Shown here: positions 56,709 to 64,000 of the stretch, piece by piece | Layout: each line of letters opens with the position of its first letter | Numbering within the stretch: the stretch's first letter is position 1 | From: Nostoc piscinale CENA21 | GTDB taxonomy: Bacteria > Cyanobacteriota > Cyanobacteriia > Cyanobacteriales > Nostocaceae | Reading direction: 5' to 3' | Assembly (NCBI RefSeq): GCF_001298445.1 | Contig: NZ_CP012036.1 | Coordinates: 248,001 to 312,000, forward strand | DNA length: 64,000 nt | Made by a program: the position numbers and the translations under genes | Notes under the pieces: model-generated | Database searches by the model: none | Seen by the model: only the letters and a program-made list of their open reading frames with translations | What the model was told of the DNA's origin: nothing

Positions 56709-58247
56709 ATGCTAGGGGAATTAATTGAAGTTGCATCGAAGCTGTTTGAATTTAGCGATCGTTTGAACCAAGCCGAAGATAAAAAACGCCAAAACATAGA
56801 AAATTACTTTCGTAATATTGAACAGTGTCTGCGTGATACTGCCAAGCAACTCAAAGATGGTCAAATTCCTCATGATAAGTGGGAAGAATTAAAAGTTTAC
56901 GCAGATAAACTGCCGAATATTATTGTTGATGAGATAGGTCAAGATAAAGCAAATGAAATTTCTCGCCTACTGAAAATAACTGCCAGCAAACAACCAGATC
57001 ATAGTTCTATTCCAGAGATAGAGGCTGCTGCTGGTAAATTTAAAGGACTGGTAGTAATAATTAGTACAGGGCATAAACCACTAGATATTAAACAATCACA
57101 GCGCCAAAAAATACTTTTACCAATTCCTTTATCTCCCAGCCGTAGAAATTTTATTTCAACAGGTGTTGGTACATCAGTAGGACTAACTACTGGTTGGCTT
57201 GTCGGTCAGAATGTAAATTTGTCGCCGATAAACTGGAAAATGGTGAGTTTTTTGAAGGAAAATGCTCAAAAGTTTATTCTTTATAAAGCTCCGCAAATGA
57301 TTTGCGATCGTGTTCGAGAAATGACACAAGGAGGCTTTAATATTGAAATAGATAAAAATGATAATCAAAAAATAGACACTCAAGACATATTAAAAAATGT
57401 CAGTAATGGAAATATTCAATGTGGTTATAGTGGAATTTATTACAACGATGAGAGATATAAAGTTCTATTTTTTGGTTGTGCAATTCCTTTTGGCTTAACA
57501 CCGCAAGAACAAACTGCTTGGCTGCTCTACAAAAAAAATCCTGATGATGTTTTAACTTTCATACAACAAATTTATTCTACCAAATTGAACTTAAATGTTA
57601 TTCCTTTTCCTGCGGCGGCTACTGGTGGACAAATGGGTGGATGGTTTAATAGAGAAGTTAACACAGTAACAGATTTTAAGGGAATAAAAATGCGTATTCC
57701 TGGTTTAGGAGGAGAAGTTCTGCAAAAATATTTTGAGGTTACTTTAGATAAAGAATTACCAGGCGGTGCAATTCCCATAGATCAAATAGCAGATGAACTC
57801 AAGCAAGATAACATTAATGCTGCTGAGTGGGTTGGCCCCTATGATGATTTTCAGCTAGGATTACACAACGTAGCAAAATACTATTACTATCCAGGTTGGT
57901 GGGAACCAAGTACAACATTTGATATTCTAGTTAATAGAAATGCTTGGGAAAAACTACCTAAAGAATATCAACGAATATTCCAAACAGCTTGTTTGGAAAC
58001 ATACACAAAACTATTAGCTGAATATGATACTAAAAATAGTGAAAAACTCCAAGAACTGCGCCGATTAGAAAAAATAGGAAAAATTAGATTAGTTCGTTTT
58101 AGCAATGAAATTCTGCAAGTAGCTCAGAAGAAAACAGATGAACTATTAACACTTTACTCTTCAAACGCAACATTTAAAGAAGTTTATGATGAATGGAGTA
58201 GTTTTAAAATCAAAATCAGAGATTGGTCAAATCTTAATAAAATTTAG
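56709..58247 (+). CDS. TRAP (DctP-like) binding protein with cytoplasmic N-terminal extension
   Basis: 512 residues. Residues about 190-500 resemble DctP/TakP-type periplasmic binding proteins of TRAP transporters: FGLTPQEQTAWLLY, GGWFNREVNTVTDFKGIKMRIPGLGGEVL, GAIPIDQIADELKQ and AAEWVGPYDDFQLGLH. Instead of starting with a signal peptide, the protein has about 140 residues of soluble helical sequence and then an internal Tat-like signal, SRRNFIS (R145-R146), followed by a hydrophobic stretch. No dctQ or dctM gene is nearby. It may be a membrane-tethered sensor with a cytoplasmic output domain. Neighbours give no further hint. Confidence 0.7.
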   Translation: MLGELIEVASKLFEFSDRLNQAEDKKRQNIENYFRNIEQCLRDTAKQLKDGQIPHDKWEELKVYADKLPNIIVDEIGQDKANEISRLLKITASKQPDHSSIPEIEAAAGKFKGLVVIISTGHKPLDIKQSQRQKILLPIPLSPSRRNFISTGVGTSVGLTTGWLVGQNVNLSPINWKMVSFLKENAQKFILYKAPQMICDRVREMTQGGFNIEIDKNDNQKIDTQDILKNVSNGNIQCGYSGIYYNDERYKVLFFGCAIPFGLTPQEQTAWLLYKKNPDDVLTFIQQIYSTKLNLNVIPFPAAATGGQMGGWFNREVNTVTDFKGIKMRIPGLGGEVLQKYFEVTLDKELPGGAIPIDQIADELKQDNINAAEWVGPYDDFQLGLHNVAKYYYYPGWWEPSTTFDILVNRNAWEKLPKEYQRIFQTACLETYTKLLAEYDTKNSEKLQELRRLEKIGKIRLVRFSNEILQVAQKKTDELLTLYSSNATFKEVYDEWSSFKIKIRDWSNLNKI

Positions 58248-58303
58248 TTAGTTGCTGATATTTCCCAGAATGGTAAACTTTTTAGTTATAATTAAACTTA
58301 ACT

Positions 58304-58939
58304 TTATAACTGACAAATTGCTTTCAGCACCTGCAACAATTCCATTGCCCGCATAGATTCCATAAAATTTAATAATGGCAGCAGTTGATAAACTGGCGGG
58401 TTGCCTTGTTCTATATAAACAAATTGATAACTCCTACCGTTAGTAGTTAAACCCCAAGCTGATTTTTGATTATCTAAACCTTTATAAGCATAAGTTAGTA
58501 ATTGAGGTAATCCAGTAAATATATCAACTTGACTATTTTTAGATTCAACTAATAACAGCCAGAAATATGCTTGAGGTTTTGTATGTTTAGTTTTACTAAT
58601 CGCTAAAATATCAAATCTGCCTTTGATTATTTTGTCTTCATCTTCTATTTCAATATCAGCAATATTTTCTTCTAACAGAATTTCAATTGGATAGCGATAA
58701 AAGCCAGCCAACCTCAGTAAAGGTGCAACTGCCAAAAACTTTACCTGTCCTTCTGAAACTTTGCCTGTATTTAGATATCGGCGAAAATCATCTCTAATTT
58801 CAAAAAGTTCTTGCTGTTCTAACTCAGTCAAAGGTTCCAGATTTAATAAACTAGAAAATGTGACATTGTACTGTTCTTCAAAACCAAACAGCCGATGAAC
58901 TTCTTCTAAAGATAAATTACGAGCATTAAGTAATGTCAT
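58304..58939 (-). CDS. PD-(D/E)XK-like endonuclease-fold protein
   Basis: A 211-residue protein. The segment KGRFDILAI ... YFWLLLVESKNSQVD gives the Asp and Glu-x-Lys order of the restriction-endonuclease fold, with a conserved Gln-rich helix (GLPQLLTYAYKG) after it. Cyanobacteria carry many such stand-alone proteins, often annotated as restriction endonuclease subunit R-like. There is no methylase or helicase next to it. The function is unknown. Confidence 0.72.
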   Translation of the reverse strand: MTLLNARNLSLEEVHRLFGFEEQYNVTFSSLLNLEPLTELEQQELFEIRDDFRRYLNTGKVSEGQVKFLAVAPLLRLAGFYRYPIEILLEENIADIEIEDEDKIIKGRFDILAISKTKHTKPQAYFWLLLVESKNSQVDIFTGLPQLLTYAYKGLDNQKSAWGLTTNGRSYQFVYIEQGNPPVYQLLPLLNFMESMRAMELLQVLKAICQL

Positions 58940-59238
58940 AGATGGATGTTAGGTATTAGTAGTAATTATAGCAGTTTGCATATTCATGAAGTACTCTAGA
59001 GAGGTGATATGTAACTTTCTCTACATGATTTCGGTTGTTATGTTTGTACATCATGTACTCAAAACAAGCTGTATCTAAATTATATTGAGGACTGTATAAT
59101 TAGGACTGCTATAGCAATCTTAAATGATTTATAAAATCTCTCTCTTCACCTGTCACTTATCACTTGTAAACTGTCTCCTTCACCTGAATTAACTGATAAT
59201 CCTGCACTGTCCCAAGAACGCGATGAGGGCGAGATAAA
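58940..59238. other. Gene-free gap
   Basis: About 300 bp of AT-rich sequence without a coding frame on either strand and without strong hairpins or tandem repeats. Confidence 0.45.
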
Positions 59239-60781
59239 TCAGGAGACTTTTTTTAAATATATCCAAGCGTAGCTAGAAGCTGGTAGTTGGGAAATTGTAT
59301 CTACAGTCTTTCCGTGAATGGGGGTGTAGAAATTTAAGAGTACGGTATTTTTGCCATCAAGTTTGACAAAGTAAATAGGCTGAGTTTGCAGAATAGACGC
59401 GATCGCAGGATCATGGAAAAATTTTCTCAAGGCTGGATTATAGTCACCAATTAATCCCAAACTACCAGCAACCGCTAAAGCTAACCAACAGGGAATCAAC
59501 CACCCAGCTAACCAATAATTTGCGGTAAAAAAACTTGTAATTGTAGTGGTGACGACCAATCCAAACTCCCGGTAAAATTAAACAACTCAATCCCACAATT
59601 AACCCCAAGGGTGCATACTGGCTAATCTCTGCATCACTCCAAATTAAAATATATATGCCTGCTAATAAAACTAAAATACCTAATCCACCAAAGCCATAAC
59701 TTAAATTACGAGGAAGATTTTTATAGGGTTGTGTTTTTTCGTAAATTTTACCCAACCAATCTAAAGCTAATGCGGCTAATAAGGCGATGAAAGGATAAAG
59801 ACCAAGACTATAGTGAGATAATCGCGTTGAGAAAATACTGAGTTCTGTAAATAAAATTATTGGAAAGCCAACTAATAATAAATGATAATTGGAAATAGGA
59901 CGACGACAGGCAACAACTAAACCTAAAACACTGAAAAAAAACCAAGGAAATGCTTTTAAAGGCACATTCCAAAAATAAAATATAATGCCATTTCCGGCTC
60001 TTTCTTCAAAACCTAGTTGAAGAACAAACTGTAATAAAGCATTTAAACTATTACTACCATAACGCTGCCAACTCAACCACAGCCAGATGAAAGTGGGGAT
60101 AAAGCCTAATATTAAACCTAAATAAAAAACTGGGTTAGCAAGATGACAATGACGACGATTTTCCCCAATCAGATAAGGTAATAATGCCATTGCTGGCAAA
60201 AAAATCATAAAACTTCTAACTAAGAAGCCTAAACCTAAACTTAAACCAGCCACAAATCGCCAAATAATAGAATATTTTGGTTTTAATTCCGCTTGAAGTA
60301 ACGAAAAAATCGCTAATAAAACTAAAAAAATCATCGATAAATCAGGTGCGCCTAAACGGCAATATTGCAGCCACAAAAATTCTACGCTCAAAATAGCAGC
60401 AGCTAACCAAGCTAATTTTTGATTTAAAATAATTTTGCCGATTTCATATATGAGAAATAAGCACGAAAGTCCAGAGATTGCACTGGGAATTCTAGTACTA
60501 ACTTCACTCATCCCAAATATTGTATAAGCACTAGCAATCATCCAATAAAAACCAGGAGTTTTATGATGCACAGTACCCCAAGGTGCTATCCAATCGCCAG
60601 AATCAAACATCCGACGCGCCCGCCAAGCATACAACCCCTCATCATGTGCCATCAAACTATTCTGCCCAGAGGTAAATAATAATAAAGGCAGTAGCCAAAT
60701 TAACAAGCTGATATAAGGAAATGCAGCTGATAAGCGGAACTGTTGCCAAATAGACTGCAACCGAAGTAACTGATACAACAT
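59239..60781 (-). pseudogene. GT39/ArnT-like membrane glycosyltransferase with one frameshift
   Basis: One gene of 514 codons once a run of seven A (59527-59533; T7 in the coding strand) is read as six. The N-terminal part shows the GT-C layout: a first helix, the acidic loop LMAHDEGLYAWRARRM, HHKTPGFYWMIAS, and many membrane helices. After the shift the frame continues TANYWLAGWLIPCWLAL and ends with a soluble YAWIYLKKVS tail. Such enzymes transfer sugars from polyprenyl-phosphate donors to proteins or lipid A; the acceptor is unknown. As sequenced, the first frame ends in a short unrelated tail (VVDSLLVSFSGCW). Confidence 0.82.
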
Positions 60782-60936
60782 TAATTTTTGAAAATAGAGT
60801 CTGGTGGCTAGGAAAGAAAGGTAATTATGCCAGTCTAGTTTGGTAAGTAGAGTCTTTGTTAAGTAATGGCTTGGTTAATAAAGAAACATCCTTATCAACC
60901 AAGCCATCATTAGTTTAAGTCAACTATGACATTTAT

Positions 60937-61377
60937 TTAGCTTGCTTGCTGCCGGAGATATTGTCCATTCAATCCTGCTTGTATCCAACTCAAGCATTCA
61001 TATTCGGAATTGAATAATTTTGGTGCAGCAATATTATTCAATAACTCTGGTGGATAATGATCGTAGAAATATTTCCCATTTTGTTGAAAGATGATAATCA
61101 GGTTGTAACGGAAAATATAGCGCAACTTAAAACAATCTTGTTGACTGATAAATTCTAGATTTTTTTCAAGATGTTCTTTGGCAATATCAATAATATTATT
61201 AATGCTATTACCGTAGATGCCCGCTGGATTTTCTGTTTTGTGAAATCTACTTTTATTGCCAATTTCTGACAACAGCTTGTAGGAATAGATTTCGTAAGCA
61301 TCAGCTTTGCCGTAAACAAACGGAATGATGAGATATCCTTGATATGAAATTGATTTTTCATAAAGAAGACGACTCAT
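60937..61377 (-). CDS. Hypothetical protein, 146 residues
   Basis: A soluble protein rich in Tyr, Ile and Asn (SRLLYEKSISYQGYLIIPFVYGKADAYEIYSYKLLSE). No domain is recognised. A GAGG-type ribosome-binding sequence lies just upstream of ATG 61377. The gene lies upstream of the glycosyltransferase on the same strand across 155 bp. Composition and codon use look like its neighbours. Confidence 0.6.
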   Translation of the reverse strand: MSRLLYEKSISYQGYLIIPFVYGKADAYEIYSYKLLSEIGNKSRFHKTENPAGIYGNSINNIIDIAKEHLEKNLEFISQQDCFKLRYIFRYNLIIIFQQNGKYFYDHYPPELLNNIAAPKLFNSEYECLSWIQAGLNGQYLRQQAS

Positions 61378-61646
61378 CTGAACCTCCTTTGATGAAACTG
61401 TTTACCAATGATCGCCCCAATCACAATCCACATAAAAAACCAAGCCATTTTTGTTAGCTATTTTTAAACATTGTTAATATCCTCTTGGCAAATTTCCTCA
61501 GAGGTATATAATCTCCTTTTCAAAAAAAGGGAACTAATCTAGCTTTATTAAAAATGTCTTGCAATAACTATTATTACTCTTTTTGAAAAGAGAATGAACT
61601 GAATATGTTATGAAAGTAAAAAAATTAGATAAATTTCCGAAAAAGT

Positions 61647-62501
61647 TTACCACAAACTTAGCTGACTTGGTGGATTTTCTAGTTGATTCCAAGGTAAAGG
61701 GGGAACTGGAACACCGCTTTGTTCTAATAGCTGTTGAAAGTGACGGGCGTTGTGTGGCGATCGCTCTTCTAGAGGACAATGGACAAAGAAGTAGATTTTC
61801 GTTCCCGTTTGCAACCATTGTTGAATCTGCGTCACCCATTCTGCCATAAACTGCTGATTCTCAGATAAAGTGGGATGGGAAATGAACCGAATCAAACTAA
61901 AAGGTGCAGTAACGCTGAATTGTAGAGGTAATTTAGGTTTGCGTCGTTCTGATTGTAACTGTGGGTCATCTTCGCCATTGTAAATTGGACGCGAATCTAA
62001 GAGTACTCTTCCAACACCGAGATTTTCTAGCAATGCTGTTAATTGACTACTGTAAGGTTCTTTAAACCAGTCTAAATGTCTCACTTCTAAAGCGAGAGGT
62101 ACAGTTTCACGCGGCCAAGCTTCCAGAAAAGCGGTTAAATCATCAATGAGTTTCGCTGGATAATTGGGAGGTAACTGAACAAACATCGGCCCCAAGCGTT
62201 TCCCTAAAGGCTGCATTCCTTCTAAAAATTTCAACGCTGCGGAAATATTGGGTTGGAGTAAACCTTTATGGGTGATATCGCGTGGTAACTTCAGGCAAAA
62301 TTCAAAACCTGGGGGTGTTTCCGCTACCCAACGACTCACGGTTTCTTGGTTAGGCACAGCATAAAAGGTAGTATTGCCTTCAACCGTAGTCAAGCGGCGA
62401 CTGTAGAGACGCAAAAAATCAGTAGCGCGAGTTCCTGGGGGATACAATTCACCCACCCAACCTTTATATGCCCAAACTGCACAACCAATAAAAAAGTTCA
62501 C
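61647..62501 (-). CDS. DUF72 family TIM-barrel protein
   Basis: A 284-residue DUF72 (YecE-like) protein. Marks are FFIGCAVWAYKGWVGELYPPG, LYSRRLTTVEGNTTFYAVP, GFEFCLKLPRDITHKGLL, LGPMFVQLPPNYP, PLALEVRHLDWFKEP and a C-terminal GTKIYFFVHCPLEERSPHNARHFQQLL. The fold is a TIM barrel with a conserved metal-like site; the reaction is unknown. It is divergent from the DUF1622 gene by 105 bp. Confidence 0.92.
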   Translation of the reverse strand: MNFFIGCAVWAYKGWVGELYPPGTRATDFLRLYSRRLTTVEGNTTFYAVPNQETVSRWVAETPPGFEFCLKLPRDITHKGLLQPNISAALKFLEGMQPLGKRLGPMFVQLPPNYPAKLIDDLTAFLEAWPRETVPLALEVRHLDWFKEPYSSQLTALLENLGVGRVLLDSRPIYNGEDDPQLQSERRKPKLPLQFSVTAPFSLIRFISHPTLSENQQFMAEWVTQIQQWLQTGTKIYFFVHCPLEERSPHNARHFQQLLEQSGVPVPPLPWNQLENPPSQLSLW

Positions 62502-62606
62502 TGACTAGCCTTGAGTGTTCTTACTTAATTGTAAAGGCTTATGGATGGCGCGATCGCTTGGTGCTGTTTTTCCCAAAAATAAATACGGGAGAACTAATCT
62601 AATAGT

Positions 62607-63116
62607 ATGAAGCAAAAATCTTTACAAGCATCTTTGCTGGAAATTCTACTACCTCTAGCATTAATTTTTGGTTTAGTTTTACTTTTAAGCCTCAATGTCG
62701 AACAAACTCACCAAACCGAGGCAGCACAAGCACCGTTAGAATCTTGGTTAAAATTAATTGTTGGTTATCTCGCCGCCACCGCCGAAATCGCCGCCGCACT
62801 GGTAATTGGACTAGCTGTGATTCGTGGAATATTGCTTTATCTGCTGCAAACTTTTTCTCGTTCTAGACAACATATTGATTCTACAGAAGTAGTGCGTTTG
62901 CAGTTGGGGCGGGTATTAGCTTTGGGGTTAGAATTTACCGTTGCTAGCGACATTTTAAGAACGGCTGTTGCACCTACACGCCAAGATATTCTCAATTTAG
63001 GGGCAATTGTACTTTTGCGAACATTGCTGAATTACTTTTTAGAACGAGAAATTCAGCAGGTAGAACAAAGTCGTTCTAAAAGTTATCAAAATCCTGAACA
63101 ACCTGAAAACACATAG
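62607..63116 (+). CDS. DUF1622 family membrane protein
   Basis: A 169-residue membrane protein with three or four helices. The segment LKLIVGYLAATAEIAAALVIGLAVIRGILLYL and LGRVLALGLEFTVASDILRTAVAPTRQDILNLGAIVLLRTLLNYFLEREI match DUF1622, a family without known function. The C-terminal tail is charged. It is probably co-transcribed with the next gene 90 bp downstream. Confidence 0.88.
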   Translation: MKQKSLQASLLEILLPLALIFGLVLLLSLNVEQTHQTEAAQAPLESWLKLIVGYLAATAEIAAALVIGLAVIRGILLYLLQTFSRSRQHIDSTEVVRLQLGRVLALGLEFTVASDILRTAVAPTRQDILNLGAIVLLRTLLNYFLEREIQQVEQSRSKSYQNPEQPENT

Positions 63117-63206
63117 TAGATTTAAGATAGGCAAAAAATTTCTATACCCAGCAACTTATATAGGCAATTGTTTAACTCGGAAAGTGCGATCGCTCTACCG
63201 GGGTGG

Positions 63207-63929
63207 ATGTACGACCTTGCCCATAGCCGATTACAATTAAAGACGCGATCGCATTTTCTCAAGGAGTATGCAGTAGTGCAGCCGGATTTACTAGGCTTAG
63301 AAATTAGCAAGGGAGAACTGAGACGCTTGACTGGGTTTGACCCAGAAGATGTTTTCCGGCCTTCGGTAATGAAAGATAAAGAGAAGCGATTTGGCTTTTT
63401 GATGAATGAATTGCTGGTAGCGTTAGCACTCACACCAATTATTGTGGGCTTTATTTATGCGTTTATTATTTTGCCCACTATTGGTTCTTCCATTACATTA
63501 GGCATTATTTTATTGATTGTAGTACCGTTGGCTGTTTTAGTTGGGCGATCGCTCTGGCGCAGTTTCACTTGTCCGAAAGCACTCACCATGCTTTTAGATG
63601 AAGTTGACCAATATCATGCTGTGATTAAAGCCATAGATATTCACGACGAATTAGCAACTTCAGATAACTATATCAACGACAGAGAACAAGTAATTTCTGC
63701 CTTACAACTAATTCGGGAAGATTTAGTTCGCGCCTTAAAAACCGAGCGCATTTTACGGGACAATAAAAAACTACTGGCAAATAATCAAGAATTATTTGTG
63801 AATAATTTAGCTAATCTGCAAGCATTACAAGTCAGTACCCAAGCTGGCGAATATGCTCAATTACTCAATCAATCATTGCAGATTGCTCTTGATGTACAAG
63901 CCGAAATTAGAAAATTGCAAAAGCTTTAA
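63207..63929 (+). CDS. Membrane protein with coiled-coil tail, unknown function
   Basis: About 240 residues from ATG 63207, preceded by GGGGTGG; a TTG at 63168 would add 13 residues. The N-terminal half is soluble (SHFLKEYAVVQPDLLGLEISKGELRRLTGFDPEDVF), then two helices (LLVALALTPIIVGFIYAFII and SITLGIILLIVVPLAVLVG) form a hairpin. A long helical tail rich in Leu, Asn and Gln follows and looks like a coiled coil. I do not recognise the family. It probably forms a pair with the DUF1622 gene. Confidence 0.7.
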   Translation: MYDLAHSRLQLKTRSHFLKEYAVVQPDLLGLEISKGELRRLTGFDPEDVFRPSVMKDKEKRFGFLMNELLVALALTPIIVGFIYAFIILPTIGSSITLGIILLIVVPLAVLVGRSLWRSFTCPKALTMLLDEVDQYHAVIKAIDIHDELATSDNYINDREQVISALQLIREDLVRALKTERILRDNKKLLANNQELFVNNLANLQALQVSTQAGEYAQLLNQSLQIALDVQAEIRKLQKL

Positions 63930-64000
63930 TTGTGCATAAATTAGGTTGGTAGAAATAAAGATAACTACTGAAGGCTCTGCTTTATCATCAGTCGTTAATA

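Noticed and set aside
61610..61849. 79-codon plus-strand frame ahead of the DUF72 gene
   Set aside because: It mostly overlaps the well-supported DUF72 gene on the opposite strand. The first residues look protein-like, but there is no independent support.
1..64000. tRNA, rRNA or riboswitch genes
   Set aside because: No cloverleaf, rRNA-like stretch or recognisable riboswitch core was found in the intergenic regions by eye.

Overview
The window comes from a filamentous, heterocyst-type (Nostocales-like) cyanobacterium. Supporting signs are the very frequent HIP1 octamer GCGATCGC, cyAbrB, a split phylloquinone (men) gene set, GlpX, the PanC-Cmk fusion, heptamer short tandem repeats between and inside genes, and large CHAT/STAND/WD40/TPR proteins. 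The species cannot be named from sequence alone.

Layout. 1-3.3 kb: an empty leader, cyAbrB, a CPBP protease, and a Phd/ParE-type toxin-antitoxin pair. 3.3-9.7 kb: aa3-type cytochrome c oxidase, with heme O/A synthesis (ctaB, ctaA) on the minus strand divergent from ctaC-ctaD-ctaE. 9.8-14.3 kb: a PIN toxin with a frameshifted antitoxin, then a frameshifted CHAT-NB-ARC-TPR gene. 14.3-20.4 kb: palindrome-rich DNA and the phylloquinone genes menF, menA, menC, menE. 20.4-22.9 kb: a 63-bp tandem array, an ArsR-type regulator divergent from a small HTH gene, and a Uma2 protein. 23-26.4 kb: hemA, glpX and a DUF981 membrane protein. 26.8-36.2 kb: a three-gene cassette of alpha/beta hydrolase, C25/caspase-like protease and a 2024-residue CHAT-STAND-WD40 protein. 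36.2-48.2 kb: zinc metalloprotease, PHP phosphoesterase, purM, sodB, panC-cmk, rlpA and glsA. 48.3-50.5 kb: a two-gene AAA ATPase + DUF4435 locus resembling the PARIS anti-phage system. 50.7-64 kb: an acyl-CoA dehydrogenase, MlaD/MlaF, a carotenoid-isomerase-like oxidoreductase, a TRAP-type binding protein with an unusual N-terminal extension, a PD-(D/E)XK-like protein, a GT39-like glycosyltransferase, DUF72 and DUF1622 proteins.

Two themes stand out. First, there is a concentration of conflict or programmed-death type proteins: two CHAT-STAND genes, the hydrolase/C25/CHAT cassette, the PARIS-like pair, two toxin-antitoxin modules and a Uma2 nuclease-fold protein. Second, seven single-base frameshifts interrupt otherwise intact genes. 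Six of them are one extra base in an A/T run of 7 or 9, and one of these lies in purM, which is normally essential. This points either to systematic homopolymer errors in the assembly or to slippage-prone genes. Non-coding short repeats have also been captured in frame inside several proteins.

No tRNA, rRNA, CRISPR array or complete insertion sequence was recognised. All functional calls rest on motif and family recognition by eye; no database search was run.
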